Assembly (NCBI GenBank): GCA_948474755.1
Contig: CAOLHI010000388.1
Coordinates: 372,001-436,000 of the forward strand
Direction of reading: 5' to 3'
DNA: 64,000 nucleotides
Origin: Ctenosaura bakeri
Lineage: Eukaryota > Chordata > Lepidosauria > Squamata > Iguanidae
A program made the position numbers and the translations under genes. The notes beneath the pieces were generated by a model. The model had not been told where the DNA came from. It worked only from the letters and a program-made list of their open reading frames with translations, and ran no database searches. Positions 46,393-57,628 of the stretch are shown piece after piece; position 1 is the first letter of the stretch; each line of letters starts with the position of its first letter.

Positions 46393-47000
46393 CAGTTGGC
46401 CCTCCACATTTGCGGGTTTGACTTTCGCAGATTTTATTATTTGCATGTTTGTCCAGTCCCTATCCCTACCCCCAGCTCAAAGACTTCTTTTGCAAGTGAA
46501 CATTCCCTCTCAGCAACTCCTATCAGGCCATGCAGCTCTTTAAAAAACTCTGATCCTTCTTTGGAGGTTTTTAAGCAGAGGCTGGATGGCCATCTGTTGG
46601 GAATGCTTCAATGGATGTTCCTGCATAGTAGGGAGTTGGACTGGATGGCCTCTGGGGTCTCTTCCAACTCTATGATTCTATGATTCCTCCTCCTCCTCTA
46701 CCAGCAGCTGCCAGGCTAGCTAAGGAGAGCTCATAGGCCAATTTCTCAGCACCACAAACCCTCTCTCAATGCCTGACACCCACCCAAAGAAGGAGATGGG
46801 TGTGAGAGAGGAAGTATAGGGTCACCATGCCAACCCATCCCATTTCCCTCCTTTCCCTGACCTGGTTCAGACCCTGGGTGCCCATTCTCCCCATCATGTC
46901 TTGACCCCCTTTCCACAGATACACATTTTGATATGTGTAATTTTTCTGCTTTTGCAAGGGTCCTATGCCACTAACCCTAGTGGTTGTGGAGGGTCAACTG
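46393..47000. mobile_element. Tigger-like DNA transposon
   Basis: TIR CAGTTGGCCCTCCACA and complement GTGGAGGGTCAACTG flanked by TA (46391-46392, 47001-47002). It contains an embedded CR1 tail at 46552-46692. No transposase. Confidence 0.8.
46552..46692 (+). mobile_element. CR1 LINE 3' tail fragment
   Basis: TTGGAGGTTTTTAAGCAGAG, GGACTGGATGGCC, then CTATGATTCTATGATTCC, the CR1 3' end in sense orientation. It is nested in the Tigger-like element. Confidence 0.8.
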
Positions 47001-47469
47001 TATATTATATTTGCCATTTGCCACTTAAAACAAGACATATAAAACCATTTTAACACCATTTAAGTTAATGCAAACCATAGCACTTTGGATAAGACCAACT
47101 AGGCCCTTTTGACTTGGCACTAGCATTGGCACCAATTGGGCTACACTCTGAAAGAAGTTCAGTATGAATTCTTATATTAGTTCTAATTAGAGTAGACCCA
47201 TTGGATAATTAACATTTACCAATATATCAACTCACTGTTCAACAGTTGATTCCATGAGTCTGCTTTAGTTGGTAGTAATGAACAGGATTCCGGACTATGT
47301 ATTCTAACTGTATGTGTACGTTGATTTTGTCGTAGTGTTGGTTGGACTGTAGGCAAACGAGTGGATATTTGGGATATAGAAATCAACTCGCATCTAGTCT
47401 GCATGAGTCCCATGTGTATTTAGTCATAAGTTCCTACTGCCTAGCTATACATCATTTTGGATTTAAACA

Positions 47470-48100
47470 TAGGGTTGGTCAATCTCAGGCCTGGCTCTGA
47501 GTCTCCAGTTTTCAAGGATCACCTCCTGATAGGAGATAAGGGTAAAGATTTTCTGTTTTTGGTGACCTCAGCTCCAGGCAAAAGGAAAGGACAGTGTACA
47601 AATCTCCAGATTAGCTATTAAAGCAATAGCTTGATATAATTTGTAAGGCTTAATTGATTTTTTGCTACAACTTGCAACCACTCTTCAGAGGATCCATCTA
47701 TTTACTTAGAGTCCTCTCTTCCTCCCAGTCATTGTAGTACTAGGGCTCACCCTCTGCACTACTTTGCATTCACCTTCTTGCTAGAAGCAAATAAAATAGA
47801 TTAAATAATCCTACGTTATCTTCCTAAGTAAGTGAGAATGAATAATCCTCACTTTCTGCCTTGACCTGGAAACAGAGCCTTTAACTAAGATTTTTGTCTC
47901 AATTTTGAAACAGGAAAATATGTTTTCTTTATTTGTATTTGAATAACAAGGCATGAACAACCATGATTGGCGCTTAATGCATAATGCTTAATAACGTCAT
48001 CAGGGACCATCCCTTGGTCTCAGGTATTTTTCACTCAAAAACCCAAGCTCTGGGACTGACAAACCTATTTAAATCTCATTCTGCATCTTAAAATATCATG
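47470..48100 (+). repeat. Unassigned dispersed repeat, copy 1 of 2
   Basis: It aligns by eye with 54285-55010 in the same orientation: TCTCCAGTTTTCAAGGATCA, GCTCCAGGCAAAAGG, ATCTATTTACTTAGAGTCCT, TAATGCATAATGCTTAATAACGTCATC. No ORF or TIR is evident; it could be the interior of an LTR or LINE. Confidence 0.55.
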
Positions 48101-48190
48101 CAAAAATAGTCAGCTTTGCATTCATCTTTCCCTAATTTACACTGGGCTGAGACCGCCTTAGAACCTTCAAAGAGGTGTGGAATTTAAATG

Positions 48191-48281
48191 ATCATAGAAT
48201 CACAGAATAGAAGAATTGGAAGAGACCACAAGGGCTATCGAGTCCAGCCCCCTGCCACGCAGGGATACACCATCAAAGCTG
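48191..48281 (-). mobile_element. CR1 LINE 3' tail fragment
   Basis: ATCATAGAATCACAGAATAG, GGAAGAGACCACAAGGGC, GTCCAGCCCCCTGCCACG: complement of a CR1 3' terminus, truncated after about 90 bp. Confidence 0.85.
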
Positions 48282-48740
48282 TGTGTTATTACTGTGTGCA
48301 AAGCTGCATATTAGTCCAGGAAGTACCTTATTAGGTAAATTCCCTTACACATGCATACTGAAATGAAAATCTCTAGTACCCTGAGTGGATTTTTTTGTGT
48401 TATGGATTCAGCATGCTAACAGATTTGAGCAGGACTCATCCTACCATGAAGCAGAAGGAGGTGATAGTCTCATGTGGCAGATATTGGGATGGCAGCCAGA
48501 AGCAAGAAAATGTTGTAGGTGGCTTAACTGTAACCCTCTAATCTAACTTGAGGTAGTAGAGGACTCTGGGACCACAATAATGCCTATACAATGCCCTCAC
48601 TAATGTCTATACAATTTGCCTATACTCCATACTGCAGTGCCTATACTCCATACGGCAAGGGATACATTCCCAGACTTAATCCAGATGGTAAAAAATGTGG
48701 ATAACGGGGGACAGTTGTGCTGGTCTTTGTGTGCCTCTTT

Positions 48741-49260
48741 GTCCTGAGGAAGGAGCATCTGTCTCTCCCTTGGTGGAAAGAAATGCAGGGGAGAACTGTG
48801 CCAGGCTACATGTGCCTTTCTCCACTGAGGAAGGAGTGCCCATCTCTTCCTCAGCAGAGATAAGGACAGGGTGAAGCCATGCCAGGCTTTGCGCACCTGT
48901 CTCCATTGAGGAAGAAGCATCCATCTCTTCCTTGGTGGAGAGAAGTGTGGGGGAGAGCTGTGCTGGGCTTTGCATTCCTTTCTCCACTGAAGAAGGAGCA
49001 TCCATATCTTCCTCAATGGAGACAAGTGCAGGAAAGAGCTGTGCTGGGTTGCTCTTGCTCTCTCTGCCAAGGAACGGGTGTCCATCTCATTCCTAGACCA
49101 AGAGAGGCATTGGGGGGAGGAGCCATGCCAGGCTTTATGTGCCTCTCTCCACCAAGGAAGGAGAGTCCTCAGTGGAGGAGGCATAGAGGGAGCCATGCCA
49201 GGCTCCACGTGACTCGCTCTACTGAGGAAGGAAGGTCCATCTCTTCCACATGCAAGAGGG
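48741..49260. repeat. Minisatellite, about 80-bp unit, seven imperfect copies
   Basis: The motif GAGGAAGGAG...CATCTCTTCC recurs starting near 48746, 48827, 48909, 48989, 49079, 49154 and 49224 (spacing 70-90). Flanking sequence (AAAATGTGGATAAC at 48694 and GATTGCAGATAAGTGAAAC at 49367) is Tigger-like, so the array grew inside a DNA transposon. Long frames on both strands here are by-products of the repeat. Confidence 0.8.
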
Positions 49261-49502
49261 TCATGGGAAACCCAGATATCTCTTGCTGTATGCCTCTCTC
49301 AGCTGGCTGTGTAGAGCAAGGACCCCAGCCAGCAGCAGCAGCAGCAGCAACCAGGGTCCTGGAGTGGATTGCAGATAAGTGAAACTGGGGATACCAGTCA
49401 CAATATTATGAGGGACCTACTTTATAAGATTTTTGTTCACAGATATGGAGCTCAATCTTGTTTTTTTGATTCAGGCAGCAGAAAGTCTTGACATGACCTA
49501 GG

Positions 49503-49600
49503 ATTTGATTATTTATTTACTAGTGTTTTATCTCATCTTTCTCCCAAAAGTGGGAATGTAGGTAGCTTGCAATAACATTAACTTTTAACAGTTACAAAGA
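49503..49600 (-). mobile_element. LINE 3' end, inverted
   Basis: TTTATCTCATCTTTCTCCC followed by GTAGCTTGCAATAACATTAA resembles 7192-7300, an L2-like 3' UTR complement. Confidence 0.4.
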
Positions 49601-49636
49601 AATGCAAATAAATCACAATACCAAAACAAAACATGA

Positions 49637-49922
49637 CATCCCTTTAAATATTTAAAGATGGGTATTATGTCATCTCTCAGTCTTCTCTTCTTCAAGATAA
49701 ATACATCCAGCTTCCTAAATTGTTCCTCACAATGCTTGGTTTCCAGACCTTTGATCCTCTTGGTTGCCCTTCTATAGACACATTCCTTCTGGAGTTGTGG
49801 TGTTCAGAATTGGACACAGGACTCCAGGTGAGGTCTGACCAAAGCAAAATAGAGTGATGCTACTACTTCTCTTGATCTGAACACTATGTTCCTACTAAGG
49901 CAGCCTAGAATTGCATTGGGAT
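49637..49922 (-). mobile_element. CR1 LINE fragment lacking its 3' tail
   Basis: CCCTTTAAATATTTAAAGATGG, then CTTGGTTTCCAGACC, then CAGAATTGGACACAGGACTCC and CAGCCTAGAATTGCATTGGG follow the CR1 coding-end complement in order. Confidence 0.8.
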
Positions 49923-49948
49923 TTTTTTTTTGGCAGATTATAATATAC

Positions 49949-50225
49949 AGTAGACCCACATATAATGCAAAGGATCTGTTTTGGGACTCTTTGTGTTACA
50001 TGATTTCCTTATATAATGTGGAAGCCTTTTTTTTCTTAACCAAAATTAATGATACCATGAGCAGAGCAAGTATTGCAAGCAGGGAGGCCAGCAGCAGATA
50101 CTGCAAGCAGCGTGAGGTAGCACCAGCCAGTAACACCAGATACTGTGAGCAGAGCAAATAGCATGAGCAGGGAGGCCAGCAGCAGATACCGTGAGCAGCA
50201 TGAGGTAACACCAGCCAGGTTCAGA
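49949..50225. repeat. Tigger-like left end followed by a two-unit tandem repeat
   Basis: ACAGTAGACCCACATATAAT resembles Tigger TIRs. From 50059 an 88-bp unit (GAGCAGAGCAAGTATTGC start) is repeated from 50147 (GAGCAGAGCAAATAGC). Confidence 0.55.
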
Positions 50226-50968
50226 TCCTGTCATATGAACAGGGAAATAGTATCTGTTTTAACATAGGCAGTAGATGAAAGAAAAGCAGAGATTGTGAAC
50301 AGTACAACGTATTCATTGCTAATTGCTGTTTGCAACCATGTATCAATCACCAATTTCTGTTTGCAACTTGTATCTGATTATGGGTTTTAAAGGCACCAAG
50401 GTGCCAAATATTGAGAATTGAAAGATTTTTAGTAATATGTCTTCCAATCAGCAGAGTATTCTGTAATGTACAGGCAGAAGTTGAACAAATTACCAGTCCC
50501 ACTGTATCATCTCCACCCCAAATACACTCTTAGTTTAGCTCGAAATAAATGCAAACAGTTTGGTTAAAAATATGTAAAAAGGATTTACTCACATAATCTT
50601 GTGCATAGTTTACACAGGTTCAATTCTTGAAGAAAGTAAGATGAAATAAGAACTCACATGCTTACAGGAAAGCATGCTTGGCAGAGAATCAGAAATCACA
50701 TGCTTGCAGGGAAGCCAAAGAATGAAAAAAGGGAAGAGGAACAGAACATGCAAGGGGAAGTGGGTGTTGACCAAACAACAGGAAGTTTACTCTAGGCAGT
50801 CCCTTCTGTGCCTACGATAGACATGCAAACTAACTAGCCAGTTAATTAAAGCATTCAAAAGTTGCCACTCCCAGCACCAAAGAGGGGATCTGTCAATAGT
50901 TGATATCCAGGAGCATCCAGTGTAAAGGGGGGAAGATCAGAAGGATGGAATGTGAAATTAACAGGAAG
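50226..50968. other. Unassigned intergenic sequence
   Basis: ATAAATGCAAACAGTTTGG at 50545 and CAGCACCAAAGA at 50872 have counterparts near 58543 and 58580, hinting at an old repeat. Confidence 0.3.
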
Positions 50969-51247
50969 GTGTTATGAGAACAGACAGGGCCAAGATAAGA
51001 GGACAAGAGTATCCAAGTTCTCAAGATGAAAGTTATGCAAACATTTGGGAAACTATGGTTCTGGTGGGGTGATGTGACATTTATCACTTTCACCAATCAT
51101 TGCCATGTGCCTGAATTTGTATCTCAAGGTATAAAACCTGTTGCCATCCAACACACATCAGTCTTGGCAGCTTTTGGAAAGTTGCTGTGTCTCTTGCTAA
51201 TTCCAGATAAATGCTCCTGCTGAACCTCTGAGTATTTTCTGTGAGAA
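50969..51247 (+). mobile_element. Possible short LTR-like remnant
   Basis: GGTATAAAACC at about 51129 and CCAGATAAATGCTCC at about 51204, then GTGAGAACA, are LTR-like in order. No target duplication was found. Confidence 0.3.
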
Positions 51248-51261
51248 CAAGATAGCCTTGG

Positions 51262-51790
51262 CTGCATTCTATCAAATTCTGGGGTTTATAGTTTGGTAAG
51301 ACACTATTGCTCTCTGGCTGAGAAGTCTAATTGCCCCTCTCTAAACTGTAAATCCCAGGGTTCCAAAGGGTGTTGCTATGGCAGTTCAAGTGAAACCATA
51401 GTACTATAATTGCATACAGGAAGCCCCCACCTATTGATGTCTCATTATCTGACAACTTGCTTTTTTTTAATACTTCCAAATTAAGGACATGTTCCATTAA
51501 TTCAATGGGGGTTCCACTCTTTAATCAGTTCATCTTGCCTACGAAGGCTTGCTTGGAACTAGATGCTGCCTGCAAAATGAGCTGAGAAGGGGGGGAAAAG
51601 GTGTTAAGCCACCTGAGCGATGTTGCAAGCAGCGCACATGCAGTCAATTCCAAGTGAGTTTCTATAGGTCCTTCATGTTCCCTACGGTACAGTAGGTGGG
51701 TTCTGCTTTTCAACCCATTCCATCTTCTGACAGTGCTCCAGTTCCTAACCTGTCAGATAAGTAGAGAAAGCCTGTATAGTGTGAAAGGAC
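51262..51790. mobile_element. Foldback MITE, second subfamily, split by a Tigger-like element
   Basis: CATTCTATCAAATTCTGGGG to TATAATTGCATA, then after the insert TAGTGTGAAAGGACCC. Compare 26518-26722 and 42240-42345. Confidence 0.6.
51417..51774. mobile_element. Tigger-like MITE flanked by TA
   Basis: CAGGAAGCCCCCACCTATTG at the left, GATAAGTAGAGAAAGCCTG at the right, imperfectly inverted, with TA on each side. TTATCTGACAACTTG at 51448 pairs with CCTGTCAGATAAG near the right end. Confidence 0.6.
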
Positions 51791-52261
51791 CCCTGGGCAA
51801 CCTCCTGTGGAAGAATATGACCTTTCGCATACCCCGGACCCAAACTGCATGGTCGTTTCTGTTCCAATCTATCTCTTCTTCCTGCCTCCTAGCCTAAGTT
51901 GTGGGAAAGTTTAAAATAAGATGCCCAGTGTTCCCCATTTCAGAAAACCCCATTTGGAAATCTGAACCAGAAGAGATGAATAAAGGCGTAGATGATTAGG
52001 GGAGAGGAAGATAAAATGTTTGTAATTCTTGCCCTGGTTCGTATGGTACAGCCCTCAGATAGATCACATTGCATATTCCATTAGTATAAATTATTAAAAT
52101 GAAATGGTCTTTTACATGTAAGCATCAGCAGACCTCTCCGAAATTAGTCCTTTCATTTCATGATGAGGTAATAAACCTTTACATTTCAGGAAGAGAGAGA
52201 AGTGGGGAGCTTTATTCACCTGTACCGCTGAATTCAGGAGAATTTCAAGAGCTGGCAATAA

Positions 52262-52277
52262 CTCTCCCTCCCTCCCT

Positions 52278-52325
<48 letters not shown>
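52262..52325. repeat. (CCCT)n(CT)n microsatellite
   Basis: Four or five CCCT units followed by about 20 CT units. Confidence 0.95.
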
Positions 52326-52329
<4 letters not shown>

Positions 52330-53302
52330 TCATATTCATCAGGGCTGTTGGCATGCAAGATGGCAGATAGCTATCTAATGCTTTCTTTCTCAAGAAATCC
52401 TGTTTACAATATCACAAGCAGATAGCATCAGGATGAGTCGCTGGCTAGAACCCTAATCTTCTCTCCAGAGGAATAAGAGATCCAGTAGCACTGAGGAGAC
52501 TTGGGCAGCAGGGAGAGAGGGGAGAGATTACAGCATAACTTTACACTGATGTGGAGGTGCCCTCCAACAAAATTTGTCAGCTTTCTGACTGGTGCTTGTC
52601 ACATTGATAGCAGAAGCCGGTTAATCCAAGAGACGTGCCAGCCTCCTTTAAGCCTGGATCACAGTTTGGCTAATCCCCTTCTGGCATGAGATGGGCAAGC
52701 CCATCTTATGCACTTTAAGGCTAATGTCGCCTGGCTGGTAAAGCGTATCCCCCTCCTGGCTCTCCAAATTAAAGCTTTGAGGGCCTGTGACACTTCTAAA
52801 AGGACTAAAGCCCAGAGAGAAGATGGGGGAAAGCTGAACTGGTGCAAGGGTTCCTGTTGTTATCCAGAAGTCTGGCTTTGATAGTGAGTTTTTATCAGCC
52901 GAGGCTGTAACTTTAGGTGAAGTGTTTCCTGGGATTTCAGAGCATAGCATTATAATTTGCATTTGGTACACAGCGTGATTTCTCTGCAAGTTCCTATTAC
53001 TCACATCGGATCTTGTTAGAGATGAGAACAGCAAGGAATGGATTAAAAGAAGTACAACAGAGATTTGGAACCCCTTAAGAAGCCAGGCATTATTCAGACA
53101 GTTACTTTAAGCCTCTGTGTTTCTAATTTTTGCTGTGCCCAGTTTATGTATTTATTTCAGGAAAAAGAACTTAAAATTTAAGGGCTCATCAATCAAATAA
53201 CAGCATTTATTACTTACCCTCTTCCACAATTCCAATTAGCTATCAAAACAAGGCAGTGAGGGCTAGGGAACCTAGAAAGATCACCAAGCTAGTGAATCCC
53301 TA
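52326..53302. other. Unassigned intergenic sequence
   Basis: No repeat ends. A 128-codon minus-strand frame (52648-53034) has no recognised motif. Confidence 0.35.
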
Positions 53303-53306
53303 AATG

Positions 53307-54089
53307 TGTTACCCTAAAACATGGGTGACTCAGGATCCACTCATGATGCCAGTACTTCTGTTCAAAGATGGGGAATGATTAGTTCAAAATTAGGAGGCCT
53401 GGGGTGGGGTGGGGGGCAACCTAGCAAGATCTTTCCACCAATGTTTACTGCGTCTTTCTAGTGAAGGACCAACCCAAGATTCAAAAGTAAGCTAAAATGT
53501 ATTTTATTTAGAGAATTAACAATCACACACAAGACATAAGAACTCACACAATCACACAAGACAAGGAAAAGGGGAGGAAAGCTGTTGATAGTGAGGTTTC
53601 AAGGGTGATGAGATTGATATTTATCAATCTAGGGAGCAACAAAGAAACAGCAATGTGGATTAGACTAAGGACAGTACTCATTCAGGAACTGGAGCAACAG
53701 CATGGCCACCAGCAAGCCAAGTACTGCATCTTGCTGCTCAAAACTGGGGTTTTTTATACCCAATTTCTACCTGGAGGGCATGGGTATGAATGACTCTTCA
53801 GCCGACTAAACAGCAAAGTTTGCAAAGTGGACAATGAGGTTTGGACTGTGCTAATATCTTAGCGTTAGGTGACAAAGAGTTAATGGATGTCGTGCTAGCT
53901 CTGTAATGGTTGGACAGGTGTGGCGACAGTGGAGAAATTATCAGGTCAGTAGGAAGAAGGTTTGAAACAATCACTAGTTTGGTGGGAACTTCCCTGTGGT
54001 TATTGTCCTAAAGCAGAGTGGTTACAGCTTAGCTTAAGCTTATTGTCTCTGGATTTACCTGGTGATATCCTGACTATGACCTTGTAACA
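53307..54089 (-). mobile_element. Solo LTR (group II)
   Basis: Ends TGTTACCCTAAAAC and CCTTGTAACA with perfect AATG duplication (53303-53306, 54090-54093). It contains GCGTTAGGTGACAAAGAG, the complement of the group II block, and the complement of a TATAAAAA box at about 53750. 783 bp. Confidence 0.87.
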
Positions 54090-54284
54090 AATGCTTGCAC
54101 GTACAATTGTTCTGAAAGCAGAACAATGAAGGAGGTAGTGATCTTCCTCAGGACAGAAAACTATCACACTAGTTTGCAGGTAGCACAGCGGAAAAGGCCT
54201 TGATTCTTATGTACATATGCCAGACTAGGCAGTAGGTGTAACATAGCTTACAAGCAGCCCCTGCTCAACTGTTCAGGCTACCCC

Positions 54285-55010
54285 AGATTGCCAGATCTCA
54301 GGGTCTGGACCTTGGTCTCCAGTTTCCATGGGCCATCTTCAAGTAGGAGACAAGAGTGCAAATTCTCCAGGTTTTATTTTTGGTTTTTTTTTTGCAGGGG
54401 AGGGGCTCAGCTCCAGCCAAGAGCAAAAGACTGTGTGCAGCTCTCCAACTAGAGCAGCAGCTTGTTGCAATCTGAAAGGCTTCACTGATATCTTGATGCA
54501 ACTTGCAAAGGCTTTCAAGGAGAATCTATGTATTTACTTAGTTAGCTTCCTCCTTCCCACCCTATTGTTGTGATGCCAAGAGGTATCTCTATTCTGCCCT
54601 GTACCCATTTTCTGTTTCAATTAACAAACAGGAAAATTCTCTCTCTTTGCACATCTAGCCCCAAAAGTCCCCAATTTTGTTCCTATTCTTTCTGATTTTG
54701 TACTGGGTTAAAATAAACTGACCAGGGCATCTGATATAAAAAAAATATCTGATTGTACCAAGAGCTGACAGAAAATATTCTGGGATAAACAAAACATGTA
54801 TGGATTTCCAAAATAAAGAACTGAAAGAAAATCTGGGAGTTTGAGATCTATTTAATCAATTTAGATATTGTCTCTCTCGCACACTGTGGGTGGGTGTTTG
54901 AGTGACAAGCTTTGAGCATCTATTGTTGGTATTTAATGCATAACATTTAATTACATCATTGGAACCATCCCAGGTTCTCAAGTTTTGGCCCAGAGACCTC
55001 AGAGCTGGTA
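54285..55010 (+). repeat. Unassigned dispersed repeat, copy 2 of 2
   Basis: Counterpart of 47470-48100: TCTCCAGTTTCCATGGGCCA, GCTCCAGCCAAGAGC, ATCTATGTATTTACTTAG, TAATGCATAACATTTAATTACATC. It carries a poly-T insertion near 54383. Confidence 0.55.
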
Positions 55011-55146
55011 TAGTTCTGAAGTGGCAACCCAAGTCCAGGGATGTATTTCAATTTGCTCCAAAGCCTCTGCTCTGGAGACTGTTAAAGTCTCAGTGAAGTT
55101 TCTGAGGCCCAAGTACTAACTGCGAAAGCAGTCCTGGAGACTGTGC

Positions 55147-56125
55147 TGCTACCAGGTTGTACACCCCTACACTCTGATATGGTTTAATTGACAGAAGATA
55201 ATTTAATTGGCAAAATATATTAATTAGCATTGATATAAAAGTGCCCTGCTATGGCTATTATCCAGCCATGTTATCTAGCTGGGTTGGATAAGAGGAGAAG
55301 ACTGGATGAACATATGCATTGTGAGTTAGGTAAGAAAACACCTTTAGGCGTAGCCAGGTCATAGTCAGGAAATTACCAGGAAACTCCAGAGATAATGTGC
55401 TTGCAGTTAGCATTAACAACTCAACCTTTGAACAATAGTGTCTGGGAGACTATCTTAACTGATTATCTTAACTCCTTTTCTTCCGACCAAGCACAGTTTT
55501 CCTTTGTCCAAAAACCTGTTTGACAAGCACAGAACTATCAGGATGACCATTAGCCCTTTGTCACTTAACGCTAAGACCATTAGATCATTCTGGACCTTGT
55601 TGTCCACTCTGCAAACTTCATTGTTTACTTGGCTGGACAGCCATTCACACCTTTGCCCTCCAGGCAGAAATCAGATATATAAACTCCTAGTCTTGGCCAG
55701 TCAACTTGCAGTACACTGATTGCTGGTCTGCTGCTTCAATTCCTGACTGTGTACTGCCGTTAGACACAAGTTTAAGCCACTTCTCTACTTCGCTGCTTTT
55801 TGAGACCAGTAAATATCACCCACTTTACCCTGAAATCTCCAGATCTAAAACTTTCCCTCCCTTTTCCTTCAGATAGCCTTGTGTGATTACTTAACTACAT
55901 GGATCTTGTGTGAGAGATTAATTCCCCTAATAAAACACAATTAAGCTTACTTTTGGATCTCTGGCTGGTTCTTCCCTAGAGAAGTACTGGTAAACATTGA
56001 TGTAAAAGATCTTGTTAGGTTGCCCTCCTCTCACAGGCCCCTAATTTGAACTAACAGTTCTCCGCCTTTTCATGGAGCTCTGTCATTGCTGGTAGACCCT
56101 TGAGCCACCTACAGTTTGGGTAACA
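55147..56125 (+). mobile_element. Solo LTR (group II)
   Basis: Starts TGCTACCAGG and ends CAGTTTGGGTAACA with perfect GTGC duplication (55143-55146, 56126-56129). TATATAAACTCC at about 55675; AATAAAACAC signal at about 55928. 979 bp. It provides the uninterrupted form of the MITE site in 33143-34235. Confidence 0.88.
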
Positions 56126-56567
56126 GTGCTAGGGTCAAAAAGCTAGTTTCATCTGCCTTGTACGAAAAAAGATGAAGTGTGCACAACTTCTGAGATCAAG
56201 TGATGACTGTAGGAAAGCTGGCACATGGGTCTGCACTCAAGTTTCCTCCTCTTATCTCATTTGGAAAAGGCAAGGAAAGAGAAAGACAGGATCACAGCTG
56301 TAATACCAGTTGGAAGTTCTGGTCAGCACCATGGGCTAGGAAGGCTGTGCTATTGTGGTGCACAGTCACACTCCTAACACCAGAGGCATGGTCATGCCTT
56401 CTGATATTGTCCAGCCTGTGTAGAGTCAGAGGGATCCAGCATGGCACTCAAAAATGGTTCCTTGCCACTAAGATGAAAAGAGATGATATTTACCTAAGAA
56501 AGAGGGGAGATATATGTGGAAAGAAATTACATCCTGCTCTTAGACCCAAGCAATTGTTAGATATGCT

Positions 56568-57090
56568 AGAATCATAAAATCACAGAGCTGGAAGAGACCA
56601 CAAGAGCCATCCAGTCCAACACCTTGCTATACAGGAAGTCACAATCAAAACACTCCCAACAGATGGCCATCTAGTTTCTGTTTAAAAACTTCCAAAGAAG
56701 GAGACACCACCACACTCTCTGGCAGCATATTCCACTGTCAAAATAATCTTACCATCACGAAGTTCTCCCTAATGTTTAGGTGGAATCTGTTTTCCCTATA
56801 ATTTGAATCCTTTGCTCCATGTCCTAGTCTCTGGGACAGTAGAAAACAAGCTTTCCCCATCTTCAATATGAGATTCTCTCAAATATTTAAACATGCCTAT
56901 CATATTATCTCTTAACCTTCTTTTGTCCAAGTTAAAAATATCTAGCTCCGTAAGCCACTCCTAATAGACTATGGTTTCCAGACCTTTTACCATTTTGGTT
57001 ACCCTTCTCTGGACATGTTCCAACCTGTCAATATCCTTCTTGAATAGTGGTTCCCAGAACCAGACAGAGTATTCTGGGCACCACAGTTCA
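56568..57090 (-). mobile_element. CR1 LINE 3' fragment
   Basis: AATCATAAAATCACAGAGCTGG, CCATCCAGTCCAACACC, then the coding-end complement to CAGAACCAGACAGAGTATTC. The sequence is frameshifted. Confidence 0.85.
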
Positions 57091-57117
57091 AGGAAGATAT
57101 TGATATGGAAAGATATA

Positions 57118-57587
57118 CAGTTGGCGCTCCACATTCACTAGGGTTAGGGGCACAGGACCTTCCAAAAGTGGAAAAATTGCAAATATCAAAGTGGGTGGGG
57201 AGGTGGGAAGGGGGCCAAAGCACGGTGTAGGGAGTAGGCAGTCAGGGTCCAAACCAGGTGACAGAAAGAAGAGGGAAAGGGGGTGGGTCGGCCTGGTGAC
57301 TCTATACTTCCTCTCTCTTGCACATTTACTTCTTTAGGTGTGTGGGGGGCATCAGAGAGGGTTTCTGGTGCTCAGAAATTGAGTTGCAATCCATTCTTGG
57401 CTGGGCAGGCAGCTGCTGGTAGACAAGGATGTGAACCAGAGGCAGGTTTTTAAAGGGCTGAAAAGCCTGATTGGAGCTGCTGAGAGGGAAGGTTCCCTCA
57501 GAAAAGAGGCACCTGAGGTGGTAGAAACAGGGTTTGAAGAAACTTGCAAATAATTAAATCTATGAGAGTGAAACCTGCAAATGTGAC
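57118..57587. mobile_element. Tigger-like DNA transposon
   Basis: CAGTTGGCGCTCCACATTCA at the left after TA; the right side has GTGAAACCTGCAAATGTGA but the terminal bases have decayed into the adjoining GATGAT tract. Confidence 0.65.
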
Positions 57588-57628
57588 ATGATGATGATGA
57601 TGATTGATGATGATGACGATGACGATGA
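57588..57628. repeat. (GAT)n-like microsatellite
   Basis: GATGATGATGATTGATGATGACGATGAC units. Confidence 0.85.

Larger units (their letters stand above)
46310..47105 (+). repeat. Two-copy unassigned dispersed repeat, copy B, split by a Tigger-like element
   Basis: Left part AATAAGTCCCTTACTGAA and TTTTAAAAGAGTAAAAG; right part TTAATGCAAACCATAGCAC. Together these are parallel to 41820-41990. The Tigger-like element is a clean insertion at TA. Confidence 0.5.

Noticed and set aside
48741..49260. CRISPR-like spaced repeats
   Set aside because: The units are contiguous, imperfect and about 80 bp long with no unique spacers; the genome is eukaryotic.
48600..49382. 202- and 167-codon frames with repeated protein motifs
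   Set aside because: They follow the 80-bp minisatellite; opposite strands are open together and no known domain is visible.
52099..52425. Frames rich in Ser-Leu or Arg-Glu repeats
   Set aside because: Translation of the CT microsatellite at 52262-52325.
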